DNA from: Fibrobacterales bacterium
GTDB lineage: Bacteria; Fibrobacterota; Fibrobacteria; Fibrobacterales; Fibrobacteraceae
Direction: 5' to 3'
Length of the DNA stretch: 57,700 nt
Assembly: GCA_025997455.1 (NCBI GenBank)
Contig: BNUP01000001.1
Coordinates: 1-57,700 of the forward strand
Part shown: one piece after another, positions 16,959 to 25,256 of the stretch
Numbering within the stretch: the stretch's first letter is position 1
Layout: each line of letters begins with the position of its first letter
Notes under the pieces: model-generated
Databases searched by the model: none
What the model saw: the letters and a program-made list of their open reading frames with translations, nothing else
Told to the model about the DNA's origin: nothing
Position numbers and translations under genes: made by a program

Positions 16959-17838
16959 ATTCTGATCTTCTATAATACAAACTCCCTCTGCTAATTCCCA
17001 AATTCCGTGCCGCTTGTGAAATATTACCGGTGCATTTTTTAATCTCGGAGTTAATTTCCTCTGATGTGGGTTTTGTTCTATATTTGGGTGATTTAGGCTC
17101 ATTCACTCCGAAAATTTCGTTAAATTCCCCATCCAATAATTCGCTTAGTTCAACGCCGTAATCACATAAAAGTGCATACCTTTCAATGACATTTTTCAAC
17201 TGCCGAATGTTCCCCCGCCAAGAATAATTTTTTAATATTTCAATTTCATTCGCAGTTAAATTTTTACTGCTGTCCAAAATTGAATCTCTCCAAAATTTTT
17301 TCGCCAATTCCGTAATTTCCCCGACTCGTTCTCTTAACGCAGGAATGTGAATCGGCAATGCAGAGATGCGAAAATATAAATCTTCGCGAAATTCACCGCT
17401 TGCAACCATCCTTTGCAAATCGCGATTAGTTGCACACACAAGGCGAAAATCAACCGCTATTTCCCTTTGCGTTCCCACAGGAACAACGCACTTCTCTTGC
17501 AAAATTCGCAAGATTTTTTTTTGCACTTCAAGCGAAAGTTCGCCGATTTCATCCAAAAAAAGCGTTCCTCCCGATGCCGCACGAATAAACCCAATTTGTT
17601 CTCTATTTGCACCCGTAAATGCACCTCTAATATGTCCGCACAAAAGCGATTCCGCAATGCTCTCTTGAATCGCACCGCAATTCACGGCAACAAACGATTT
17701 TCCCGTTCTACTCCCAAAATTATGCAATTCCCTTGCGGCAACTTCTTTACCAACACCGGATTCTCCGCACAAAAGCACAGGCAAATCCGCTTTCGCCGCT
17801 ATTTGCAACATTTCTTTATAACCGAAATTTCTTTTCAT
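16957..17838 (-). CDS. Sigma-54-dependent transcriptional activator without receiver domain
   Basis: 293 residues, consisting of the AAA+ sigma-54 interaction domain and a Fis-type helix-turn-helix. Walker A is GESGVGKEVAA (near residue 25); the sigma-54 contact loop GAFTGA is intact (near residue 73); Walker B is GGTLFLDEIGEL. The C-terminus reads CTGNISQAARNLGISRGSLY. The AAA+ domain begins almost at residue 1, so there is no receiver, GAF or PAS domain. Activity must be set by a partner or by expression level, as for PspF-like proteins. No sigma-54 target promoter was identified in the window. The only start seen is ATG at 17838. Confidence 0.9.
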   Translation of the reverse strand: MKRNFGYKEMLQIAAKADLPVLLCGESGVGKEVAARELHNFGSRTGKSFVAVNCGAIQESIAESLLCGHIRGAFTGANREQIGFIRAASGGTLFLDEIGELSLEVQKKILRILQEKCVVPVGTQREIAVDFRLVCATNRDLQRMVASGEFREDLYFRISALPIHIPALRERVGEITELAKKFWRDSILDSSKNLTANEIEILKNYSWRGNIRQLKNVIERYALLCDYGVELSELLDGEFNEIFGVNEPKSPKYRTKPTSEEINSEIKKCTGNISQAARNLGISRGSLYYRRSE

Positions 17839-17890
17839 AACCCTTAGACGCTCTCACAATCTCAAAATGGGGGAAAAAATGCAGTGCAAC

Positions 17891-18015
17891 CTAAAAACAG
17901 AGTAGAGAGTGGAGAGTGGAGAGTAAAGAGTAGAGAGTAATAACTTTACTCGTTCAACTCCTGCACTGCCAAGTTTCCCCACACCCTACACGCCACGCCC
18001 TATACCCTACCTGCA
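17891..18015 (+). repeat. Heptamer arrays upstream of purL
   Basis: GAGAGTA/GAGAGTG 7-mers (reverse sense of TACTCTC) at about 17899-17940, then the CCACACC/CTATACC type at about 17978-18010. Confidence 0.65.
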
Positions 18016-18030
18016 TCGTCGCGTGCAAAC

Positions 18031-18046
18031 TTTCTACCTTCCCCTA
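18031..18046 (+). promoter_or_regulatory. Putative leaderless promoter box of purL
   Basis: TTTCTACCTTCCCCTA immediately before the ATG at 18047; the hexamer TACCTT ends six bases before it. The preceding 20 bases are the same as those before thrC. Confidence 0.65.
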
Positions 18047-21000
18047 ATGCTTTTTTTACGCGGCTCAATGGCGGCTTCTCGTTTTAAGATAGAACAACAA
18101 TTTGTTCATCATTCCAAATATTTTGCAAATAACAATCACAATTCCGCCGCAAACGGCGAAACGGAAAATTCGGCGGGCGGAAATTCGGCTGAGCAAGCGG
18201 GTGGGCAGGCAACGGCAAACGGCACAAATTTCGGCGTTATAGGAGCGGAATTTCTGCATATTGTAGAAACCTCACGCGACCTCTCACCCGATGAATTAAA
18301 AAAATTAAAAATAATTTTGGAATACGGCGACCCGTCACCAGAAATTGAACCGAAAGGGAAAATTCTGATAGTCGCGCCTCGCATTGGAACGATAAGCCCT
18401 TGGAGTTCAAAGGCAACCGACATAGCCCATATATGCGGATTAAACGCGGTTAAGAGAATTGAACGGGCAACAGTCTGGACATTTGATTGCCAATGTCGCT
18501 CGGCAGGTTCTGACGACCTCTTAACGAGTTCTTCAGAACCTGCTACAGCAATCTCCGAAGAACTTCCCAAAACTTTATCTCATAAAACAAGGAGTTCTTC
18601 GGAGACGACGGCAAGCCAATTAAATTTGCATAAAAACACGGCTTGCCAATGTCGCTCGGCAGGCTCTGACGACCTCTTAACGAGTTCTTCAGAACCTGCT
18701 ATCCCCGAATATTTGCAAGAGCATTTATACGACAAAATGACGGAGCAGGTTTTTAAGAGCAGAGAGGAATTATCCGCATTATTTATACATCACGAGCCAA
18801 AACCGCTTTCGCGGGTTTCCGTGTTAAAAGACGGTCTCGCGGCACTTGACCGTGCTAATGTTGAACTCGGTCTTGCACTCTCAAATCAAGAAATGGAATA
18901 CTTGGCAGGCAGATTTACGGAACTCGGTCGCGATCCGAGCGATGTGGAATTGATGATGTTTGCACAGGCAAACTCCGAGCATTGCAGGCACAAAATTTTT
19001 AACGCGGAATGGGAAATAGACGGAGCGGAAAAAGACCTCTCCTTATTTCAAATGATAAAAAATACCTTCAAGTGTTCGCCAAACGGAATTTTAAGCGCAT
19101 ATAAAGATAACGCCGCGGTGATGGAAGGTTTTAACGCAAACAGATTTTACGCAAACCCAAAAACCGACGAATACAATTACAACAAAGAACCTGTTCATAT
19201 TTTAATGAAAGTTGAAACGCACAACCACCCGACCGCAATTTCACCTTTTCCCGGAGCGGCAACCGGCAGCGGCGGCGAGATTCGCGACGAAGGCGCAACG
19301 GGCGTAGGCTCAAAACCAAAGGCAGGTTTATGCGGATTTTCGGTTTCAAACTTAAAAATTCCGGGTGCGGTGCAAACTTGGGAAAAAGACTTTGGCAAAC
19401 CGTCACGCATACAAAGCGCATTGCAAATTATGATAGATGCTCCGCTCGGTGCGGCGGCGTTTAACAACGAATTCGGCAGACCAAATATTTGCGGTTATTT
19501 TCGCTCGTTTGAACAGGAAGTTAAAGGCAGTATTTACGGTTATCACAAACCCATAATGCTCGCAGGCGGAATAGGAAATATTAAGGCTCGGCACATTCAA
19601 AAGGGAACGCTTAAAGAAGGCGATTTGCTGATAGTCCTCGGCGGACCGGCAATGTTAATCGGGCTTGGCGGAGGTGCGGCAAGTTCAATGACAACGGGTA
19701 GCGGAGGCGAGGCATTGGACTTTGCAAGCGTTCAGCGCGGAAACCCCGAAATGCAAAGGAGATGTCAAGAGGTCATAGACAGATGTTGGGCATTGGAAGA
19801 CGAAAATCCAATCGCATTTATCCACGATGTAGGCGCGGGCGGACTCTCAAATGCACTGCCTGAACTCGTAAAAGATGCAGGCTTTGGCGGGCGATTTGAA
19901 CTGCGAAAAATCCCTAACGAAGAACGGGGAATGAGTCCTCTTGAGATTTGGTGCAACGAGGCGCAGGAGCGATATGTCCTTGCAATTTCCGCCGAATCAC
20001 TTGGCGTATTTCAAAAATTATGCGAACGCGAGCGATGCCCTTTTGCGGTGGTAGGCGAGGCTATAAACGAACAGAAATTGATTTTGAGCGACAGCCATTT
20101 TGAGAACAAACCCATAGACATACAAATTGAACTTTTGCTTGGCAACCCGCCAAAGATGAAGAGAAAAGATGTAAGTGGGGGGAGCACCCCCCTCGCCACT
20201 ACTTTGTGTGCGGCTACCCCCCCTTCCCTCAGCGATCATAGCAACCGAGAAATCGCGGAAATTGCAAGCAAAGTTCTCTCTCACCCCACAGTTGCAGACA
20301 AAGGTTTTTTAATCACAATAGGAGACCGCTCCGTAACCGGTATGGTTGTGCGAGAACAGATGGTCGGAGCGTGGCAAGTTCCCGTTGCAGATTGTGCCGT
20401 CACAACAAGCACTTTGGAGAGTTCAACGGGCGAGGCGTTTTCAATAGGCGAGAGAACTCCGCTTGCAATAATCTCTTCTGCCGCCGCCGCCAGAATGGCG
20501 GTTGCAGAGGCAATTACAAACATAGCGGCGGCAAAAATCTGCGATATATCAAAAATTCGCCTCTCCGCAAATTGGATGGCAAATCCCGCAACAAAAGGCG
20601 AAGGTGCGGCTCTTTACGAGGCGGTGCAGGCAGTGGGTATGGATTTTTGCCCGAAACTCGGCATTGCAATTCCCGTAGGCAAAGACTCAATGAGTATGAG
20701 CACAAGTTGGGAAGAAAAAAACGAAGGGGGGGGAGTTTGTAAAAAAACTGTAACCTCTCCTGTTTCGTTAATTGTAAGTGCATTTGCACCGAGCGAAGAT
20801 ACATCAAAAAATTTAACTCCCGAATTGCAGAGAATAGAAAACACAATTTTAATTTTTGCCGATCTGGGTAAAAATAGAATGGGCGGTTCAATTGCAAACG
20901 AAGTGTTTAATATAACGGGAGGAGAATGCCCGGATGCAAATCCCGAACAATTAAAACAATTTTTTAACGCTGTTCAAACGCTAAATTCCGAAGATAAAAT

Positions 21001-22402
21001 TCTAGCCTATCACGACCGCTCCGACGGCGGACTTTTCACCACGCTTGCAGAAATGGCTTTTGCGGGGCACACGGGAATAGAAGTTGCAAATCGCGAACTG
21101 CAAATTACAAATGCATATTTATTTAACGAAGAATTGGGCGCGGTTCTTCAAATAAAAGAGAGCGATTTTGAAAGAGCAAAACAATTATTTCCGTTTATAA
21201 AAATCGGCGGAATTTCAAACGATGATAATTTTACAATTTTAGATTATTCGTTATCGCAGTCGTCAAGCGATGCAAAAGTTATTTACCGAGAAAATATTTT
21301 TGAACTCCGTAAAATATGGAGCAATACCTCTTATCAAATTTCCAGACTACGAGATAATTCAGAATGTGCCGAAAGCGAATATAAGTGGAAATGCAGTGAA
21401 AAAGACAGAGGAATTAACGCAATTGCACCTGCACCTTCAATTGTTGCCTTGCCAAAAAATAATAACAGAGTAATCTCAGAAGAACTCCCTCAAACTTCAT
21501 CTCATAAAACAAGGAGTTCTTCTGAGACGACGGCGAACTCCTTAAATTTGCATAAAAACACGGTTCGCCAATGTCGCTTAGTAGGCACTGACGACCTCTT
21601 AACGAGTTCTTCAGTGCCTACTAGACCAAAAGTTGCAATTCTCCGCGAGCAGGGTGTAAATGGCGAATTGGAAATGGCAGCGGCATTTGACCGAGCGGGA
21701 TTTAAGGCGATAGATATTCACACAAGCGATGTTATAAACGGCAAAACCGACCTAAGCGAATTTATAGGGCTTGCGGCTTGCGGAGGTTTCAGTTACGGCG
21801 ATGTTCTCGGAGCAGGCGAGGGTTGGGCAAAGAGCATTTTGTTTAATGAGCGGGCACGCGACTCATTTCAAAAATTTTTCGCCCGCGAAAACACATTCTC
21901 ACTCGGAGTTTGCAACGGTTGCCAAATGCTTTCAAACTTAAAAAGCATAATCCCCGGAGCGGCTCATTTCCCAAAATTCAAACAAAATTTATCAGAGCGA
22001 TTTGAGGCACGATTTGTCAGTGTGAAAATTGAAAAATCACCTGCAATCCTTTTACGCGGAATGGAAAATTTTATTTTGCCAGTTCCCATTGCACACGGTG
22101 AAGGTCGTGCGGAATTTGGAACGGCAAACGACTTGCAGGCGAATGTAAGTAAAAATCTTATCAGCGTTCGCTATGTAGATAACAATCATAACCAAACCGA
22201 AAATTACCCGCTAAATCCAAACGGAAGTCCGCAGGGAATAACAGGACTAACCACCGAAGACGGCAGGGTCTTAATCCTTATGCCGCACCCCGAACGGGCA
22301 TTTAGAATGCTGCAAAATACTTGGAAAAATAACCGCAACAGCAAAGATGAAGACGGCTATTGGATGCAAATCTTTCACAACGCAAGGGCATTTGCGGGGT
22401 AA
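18047..22402 (+). CDS. purL: Phosphoribosylformylglycinamidine synthase, large single-chain form
   Basis: Catalyses the ATP- and glutamine-dependent conversion of FGAR to FGAM in purine synthesis. It is the long E. coli-type enzyme, but with 1451 residues it is about 150 longer than usual. Landmarks: ISPWSSKATDIAH near residue 120, FAQANSEHCRHKIFNAEW, VETHNHPTAISPFPGAATG, LREQGVNGELEMAAAF opening the glutaminase domain, the catalytic cysteine in GVCNGCQM (about residue 1289) and MPHPERAF. The extra length includes translated repeats: residues about 148-219 and 1142-1193 are composite-repeat sequence, and residues about 709-729 derive from a GC-rich palindrome. All lie between conserved blocks. 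The real start is the ATG at 18047, six bases after TACCTT. Confidence 0.96.
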   Translation: MLFLRGSMAASRFKIEQQFVHHSKYFANNNHNSAANGETENSAGGNSAEQAGGQATANGTNFGVIGAEFLHIVETSRDLSPDELKKLKIILEYGDPSPEIEPKGKILIVAPRIGTISPWSSKATDIAHICGLNAVKRIERATVWTFDCQCRSAGSDDLLTSSSEPATAISEELPKTLSHKTRSSSETTASQLNLHKNTACQCRSAGSDDLLTSSSEPAIPEYLQEHLYDKMTEQVFKSREELSALFIHHEPKPLSRVSVLKDGLAALDRANVELGLALSNQEMEYLAGRFTELGRDPSDVELMMFAQANSEHCRHKIFNAEWEIDGAEKDLSLFQMIKNTFKCSPNGILSAYKDNAAVMEGFNANRFYANPKTDEYNYNKEPVHILMKVETHNHPTAISPFPGAATGSGGEIRDEGATGVGSKPKAGLCGFSVSNLKIPGAVQTWEKDFGKPSRIQSALQIMIDAPLGAAAFNNEFGRPNICGYFRSFEQEVKGSIYGYHKPIMLAGGIGNIKARHIQKGTLKEGDLLIVLGGPAMLIGLGGGAASSMTTGSGGEALDFASVQRGNPEMQRRCQEVIDRCWALEDENPIAFIHDVGAGGLSNALPELVKDAGFGGRFELRKIPNEERGMSPLEIWCNEAQERYVLAISAESLGVFQKLCERERCPFAVVGEAINEQKLILSDSHFENKPIDIQIELLLGNPPKMKRKDVSGGSTPLATTLCAATPPSLSDHSNREIAEIASKVLSHPTVADKGFLITIGDRSVTGMVVREQMVGAWQVPVADCAVTTSTLESSTGEAFSIGERTPLAIISSAAAARMAVAEAITNIAAAKICDISKIRLSANWMANPATKGEGAALYEAVQAVGMDFCPKLGIAIPVGKDSMSMSTSWEEKNEGGGVCKKTVTSPVSLIVSAFAPSEDTSKNLTPELQRIENTILIFADLGKNRMGGSIANEVFNITGGECPDANPEQLKQFFNAVQTLNSEDKILAYHDRSDGGLFTTLAEMAFAGHTGIEVANRELQITNAYLFNEELGAVLQIKESDFERAKQLFPFIKIGGISNDDNFTILDYSLSQSSSDAKVIYRENIFELRKIWSNTSYQISRLRDNSECAESEYKWKCSEKDRGINAIAPAPSIVALPKNNNRVISEELPQTSSHKTRSSSETTANSLNLHKNTVRQCRLVGTDDLLTSSSVPTRPKVAILREQGVNGELEMAAAFDRAGFKAIDIHTSDVINGKTDLSEFIGLAACGGFSYGDVLGAGEGWAKSILFNERARDSFQKFFARENTFSLGVCNGCQMLSNLKSIIPGAAHFPKFKQNLSERFEARFVSVKIEKSPAILLRGMENFILPVPIAHGEGRAEFGTANDLQANVSKNLISVRYVDNNHNQTENYPLNPNGSPQGITGLTTEDGRVLILMPHPERAFRMLQNTWKNNRNSKDEDGYWMQIFHNARAFAG
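18488..18702 (+). repeat. Composite repeat inserted in frame in purL, site 1
   Basis: A lone hairpin C (18488-18545) followed by a complete A-B-C element (18549-18702). Arms: A is CTCCGAAGAACTT/GGAGTTCTTCGGAG, B is GGCAAGCC/GGCTTGCC, C is GCAGGCTCTGA/TCAGAACCTGC. Encodes the peptide motif SDDLLTSSSEPA twice. Confidence 0.9.
20172..20230 (+). repeat. GC-rich palindromic insertion in purL
   Basis: GTGGGGGGAGCACCCCCCTC and a second C-run, encoding a low-complexity stretch (GGSTPLATT...) between PPKMKRKDV and the conserved helix before HPTVADKGFLITIGDRSVTG. It has no counterpart in the E. coli-type protein as I recall it. Confidence 0.55.
21471..21624 (+). repeat. Composite repeat inserted in frame in purL, site 2
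   Basis: Complete A-B-C element in the linker between the synthetase and glutaminase domains. Arms: CTCAGAAGAACTCC/GGAGTTCTTCTGAG, GGCGAAC/GTTCGCC and GTAGGCACTGA/TCAGTGCCTAC. Read in the same frame as site 1. Confidence 0.92.
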
Positions 22403-22470
22403 AGGCGGGGTTGCCTTTGCACTGCAAGAGTTGAAAGTTGAAAGTGGAGAGTGGGGAGAGGACTACTCGT

Positions 22471-22493
22471 CATTCCCGCACAGGCGGGAATCC
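22471..22493 (+). repeat. CATTCCCGC...GCGGGAATCC palindrome
   Basis: CATTCCCGCACAGGCGGGAA, a REP-like palindrome. A reverse-sense relative lies inside the glycosyltransferase gene at 26773. Confidence 0.75.
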
Positions 22494-22540
22494 AGAATGC
22501 ACATTCATTGTCATACTCGTGCTCCGACACGAGACACCAA

Positions 22541-22690
22541 GCCGACAGGCGACTGGGCAGACTAACTTATTTCTTTCTTTCTTTTCTGCCAATCCAAAAA
22601 GTGCAATGGCAACTTATCATTGCACTTTAGATTTGCTATCATCCACAATACAAGTCAAATCGCCGCAGTCGCCTATCGGCTTGGTGTCCC
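22541..22690. repeat. Long inverted repeat around a CATTGCACTTT hairpin
   Basis: The arm GACACCAAGCCGACAGGCGA near 22541 pairs, with one mismatch, with TCGCCTATCGGCTTGGTGTC near 22670. Outside it, TGTCATACTCGTG near 22510 pairs with CACGAGTATGACA near 22767. Confidence 0.7.
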
Positions 22691-22871
22691 ATCTGCACGG
22701 GAATGACAAGCCGCAGTCACTTTTCTTGGATTCTCTGGTCGAGCCAGAGAATGACATTGCTCCACACGAGTATGACAAATATGCGAGGAGAAAGCATAAG
22801 TGAGACGAAAGGTTGTTGTTTTTGCAGAGTGCCTACCTAAATAAAAGAAATTTCGGTTGGGGAAGTCTTTT

Positions 22872-23025
22872 GTAGGCTCTGAAGAACTCGTTAAGAGGTC
22901 GTCAGAGCCTACTGAGCGATACGGGCGAACCGTATTTTTATGCAAATTTAAGTGGTTCGCCGTCGTCTCAGAAGAACTCCTTGTTTTATGAGATAAAGTT
23001 TTTGGGAGTTCTTCTGAGATTACTT
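22872..23025 (-). repeat. Composite repeat, complete intergenic copy (reverse strand)
   Basis: On the minus strand: hairpin A CTCAGAAGAACTCCC/GGAGTTCTTCTGAG, hairpin B GGCGAACCAC...CGGTTCGCC, hairpin C GTAGGCTCTGA/TCAGAGCCTAC. It shows what a full element looks like outside a gene. Confidence 0.92.
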
Positions 23026-23143
23026 TTTATAAGTAGCCCACTCTGATAAAACAAGCAACCCGAAGGCGAGCGATGACCCGTTGCACACTTTGGATATTCG
23101 AGTCAAGCCCGAATATGACAAAAAAGCGAGCACGATTTGCCAA

Positions 23144-23160
23144 TTTCTATATTGTACCTT
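23144..23160 (+). promoter_or_regulatory. Leaderless-type promoter box before a decayed gene
   Basis: TTTCTATATT with TATATT at 23148-23153, seven bases, ATG at 23161. Confidence 0.45.
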
Positions 23161-23529
23161 ATGCCCACTAATGTTTCAACAAAAAAATCCACCGCCATTC
23201 AATGGCACCCCGCCTCGTTCAGTGCGGTGCAACCTACAAACAGAGTAAAGTTTAAAGAGTAGAGTTTAAACAGTCAAATGATTTTAACTTTACTCTATTC
23301 TCCATACTCTCTTAACTTATAATATGGGATTATCGATATGAAATCGAAACTAACAATAGAAGATGTGCTTGAACGCACAGGCTGGACAAAAGAATTGGAG
23401 GCTCGCGGCGAGGCTCGGGGGGAGGTGCGCGGCAAACAAAGTTTAGCCTCCGAGTTTACCAAACTCATAGATTCAGTCTCAAATTTGCAAGAACTGAAAA
23501 GCAAATTCAAAAAGATGAAAATCGCTTAG
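23161..23529 (+). pseudogene. Remnant of an Rpn/PD-(D/E)XK-type gene
   Basis: Two ends of one gene type seem to survive. The first (from ATG at 23161) encodes about 33 residues with TAIQWHPASFSAVQ, resembling the WHPAF opening of one Rpn-like nuclease family, and then runs into repeat sequence and a stop. The second (ATG at 23338 to stop at 23529, 63 residues) reads LTIEDVLERTGWTKELEARG followed by a short charged repeat, like the C-terminal tail of such proteins. The nuclease core is absent and a heptamer-type repeat (ACAGAGTAAAG...) lies between. The 63-residue part could alternatively be a real small gene. Family assignment is from memory of motifs. Confidence 0.4.
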
Positions 23530-23670
23530 CCCAACCCAAAGGCGTGCAACGGTGATTTGTCATTGCATTCTTTGGATTTGCTTGCATTCAAAATATGAAG
23601 ATAATAAACCACTACTGCATTCTCTGGGTTGCTTCGGGTTGCACCCTCGCTGGTGACGAATTTAACAAGG

Positions 23671-23695
23671 GAACGCGGTGTGTGCCGAGCACACC
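23671..23695 (+). repeat. GAACGCGGTGTG dispersed repeat
   Basis: GAACGCGGTGTGTGCCGAGC, preceded by AATTTAACAAGG as in the copy at 32073. Confidence 0.7.
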
Positions 23696-23796
23696 ACACC
23701 AAGCAAAGCGACTGGACAGCGTATAATAAGAGGCTATTGTTTGATTATTTTATTTATTGCTGTCAAAAAAAAATTCCATTTTCTCCTTGCAATTCT

Positions 23797-23827
23797 AAAA
23801 GGGCGGGTTAAAAACCACGCCACTACA
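23797..23827 (+). repeat. GC-rich dispersed repeat
   Basis: GGGCGGGTTAAAAACCACGC with the same flanks as near 2783 and 32153. Confidence 0.75.
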
Positions 23828-23929
23828 AACTCTACTCTCAACTTTCAACTTTACACTTTCAACCCTTGCACCGCCGAGTTCCCCACGCCCTGCACGCCCT
23901 ATACCCTACCTGCATCGTCGCGTGCAAAC

Positions 23930-23945
23930 TTTCTACCTTCCCCCA
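23930..23945 (+). promoter_or_regulatory. Putative leaderless promoter box of thrC
   Basis: TTTCTACCTT, six bases (CCCCCA), ATG at 23946. Confidence 0.65.
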
Positions 23946-25256
23946 ATGCACGCAGAATTCAAGAGCACGGAAAGCGAAGACAGATACCCGCTTTCGCAGG
24001 TGATTTACAGAGGAAAAAACGGTGAATTGTTAGAAGTGAGCCACGACCGCAAGGCTTGGAATTCACGCACGCCGCAAGAATGGAAAACGCTTTTCGCGGA
24101 ACGCCGTTTGAGTTTTAATGTTGCGGATTTGAGCGGAGTTTGGAGCAAAAGGGAACTCGTTCTCCCCGAACTACCCGAAAGCGATATTGTGAGTTTGCAG
24201 GAAGGCTGGACTCCCTTGTTCAATGCGGAGCGGTTGGCAAAGGAAATCGGCATTAAAAATTTGAGAGTGAAACTCTGCGGAAACAGCCACACGGGAAGTT
24301 TTAAGGATCTTGGAATGACGGTTCTCGTAAGTCAAGTTAATCACTTAGTTAAAAACGGTGCACCGATAAAAGCAGTGGCTTGTGCGAGCACCGGTGATAC
24401 TTCCGCCGCACTTTCGGCTTATTGTGCAAAAGCGGGAATACCGAGCATTGTGTTTTTACCTGCGGGAAGAATTTCTGTAGCACAACTCGTTCAACCTATT
24501 GCAAACGGGAGCATCGTTTTGGCACTCGACACCGATTTTGACGGTTGTATGAAAATTGTTCAAGATGTAACGGCAGATAAAAGCATATATTTGGCAAACT
24601 CTATGAACTCGCTTAGAATTGAAGGACAAAAAACAATCGCTTACGAAATAGCACAGGAACTCGGTTGGAAACTCCCCGACACTCTGATAATTCCCGGCGG
24701 AAATCTCGGCAATGTAAGCGCACTTGCAAAAGGAATTGATGATTTACTCGCACTCGGTTTGGTGGAAAAGAAACCGCGAATTATTGTTGCTCAAAGCGAA
24801 AATGCAAACCCGTTTTATTTGGCGTATAAAAGTAATTTTGATAAATTTGAGGCGGTGCAGGCAAAAAAAACACTCGCATCTGCAATTCAAATAGGAAATC
24901 CCGTGAGTTATCCAAAAGCGGTGCAGGCGATTAAAAATTACAACGGAATTGTTGAAGAGGTGAGCGAGCAGGAACTTTCGGATGCCGCACATCGAGCGGA
25001 TAAAATTGGACTTTATAATTGCCCGCATACGGGTGTTGCTTTGAGTGCATTGTTTAAGTTGCGTGAGCGCGGAGAAATTGCAAGCGATGAAAGCGTTGTT
25101 GTGATAAGCACGGCACACGGCTTAAAATTTTCGGAGTTCAAATCTAAGTATCACGAAAATTCTTTGGAAGGAATTTCTCCAAAATATGCAAATGCAATTT
25201 TAAGATTACCTGCCGATGCAAATAAAGTTAAGGATGCTCTGCGCCGCTATGCCTAA
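23946..25256 (+). CDS. thrC: Threonine synthase
   Basis: Converts O-phosphohomoserine to threonine with pyridoxal phosphate. About 436 residues from the ATG at 23946, which is six bases after a TACCTT box; the longer frame upstream is promoter sequence. The PLP lysine lies in HTGSFKDLGM (about residue 120). Further signatures are ACASTGDTSAALSAY and the phosphate-binding LIIPGGNLGNVSAL. The closing domain has YNCPHTGVALSALFKL. Its stop overlaps the start of the next gene by eight bases. thrH, about 28 kb away, may supply the phosphohomoserine. Confidence 0.94.
   Translation: MHAEFKSTESEDRYPLSQVIYRGKNGELLEVSHDRKAWNSRTPQEWKTLFAERRLSFNVADLSGVWSKRELVLPELPESDIVSLQEGWTPLFNAERLAKEIGIKNLRVKLCGNSHTGSFKDLGMTVLVSQVNHLVKNGAPIKAVACASTGDTSAALSAYCAKAGIPSIVFLPAGRISVAQLVQPIANGSIVLALDTDFDGCMKIVQDVTADKSIYLANSMNSLRIEGQKTIAYEIAQELGWKLPDTLIIPGGNLGNVSALAKGIDDLLALGLVEKKPRIIVAQSENANPFYLAYKSNFDKFEAVQAKKTLASAIQIGNPVSYPKAVQAIKNYNGIVEEVSEQELSDAAHRADKIGLYNCPHTGVALSALFKLRERGEIASDESVVVISTAHGLKFSEFKSKYHENSLEGISPKYANAILRLPADANKVKDALRRYA

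Larger units (their letters stand above)
22403..23160. other. Repeat-rich intergenic region after purL
   Basis: No convincing gene. It holds a CATTCCCGC-type palindrome (22471), a long inverted repeat (22541/22668), a hairpin AAAGTGCAATG...CATTGCACTTT (22610-22640), a reverse composite element (22872-23025) and an ATTCGAGTCAAGCCCGAAT palindrome near 23095. Confidence 0.75.
23530..23945. other. Intergenic region before thrC
   Basis: No gene seen. Contains a GAACGCGGTGTG repeat (23671), the GGGCGGGTT repeat (23797), heptamer arrays (23830-23915) and the thrC promoter box. Confidence 0.7.

Noticed and set aside
18023..18046. Earlier in-frame start of purL (and the equivalent upstream starts of thrC, surA, cpoB and DUF2723)
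   Set aside because: The extensions translate the promoter box itself (QTFYLP-type peptides) and repeat sequence, and conserved protein begins at or after the chosen ATG.
23678..24025. 115-codon frame before thrC
   Set aside because: Made of repeat sequence and overlaps the thrC start in another frame.
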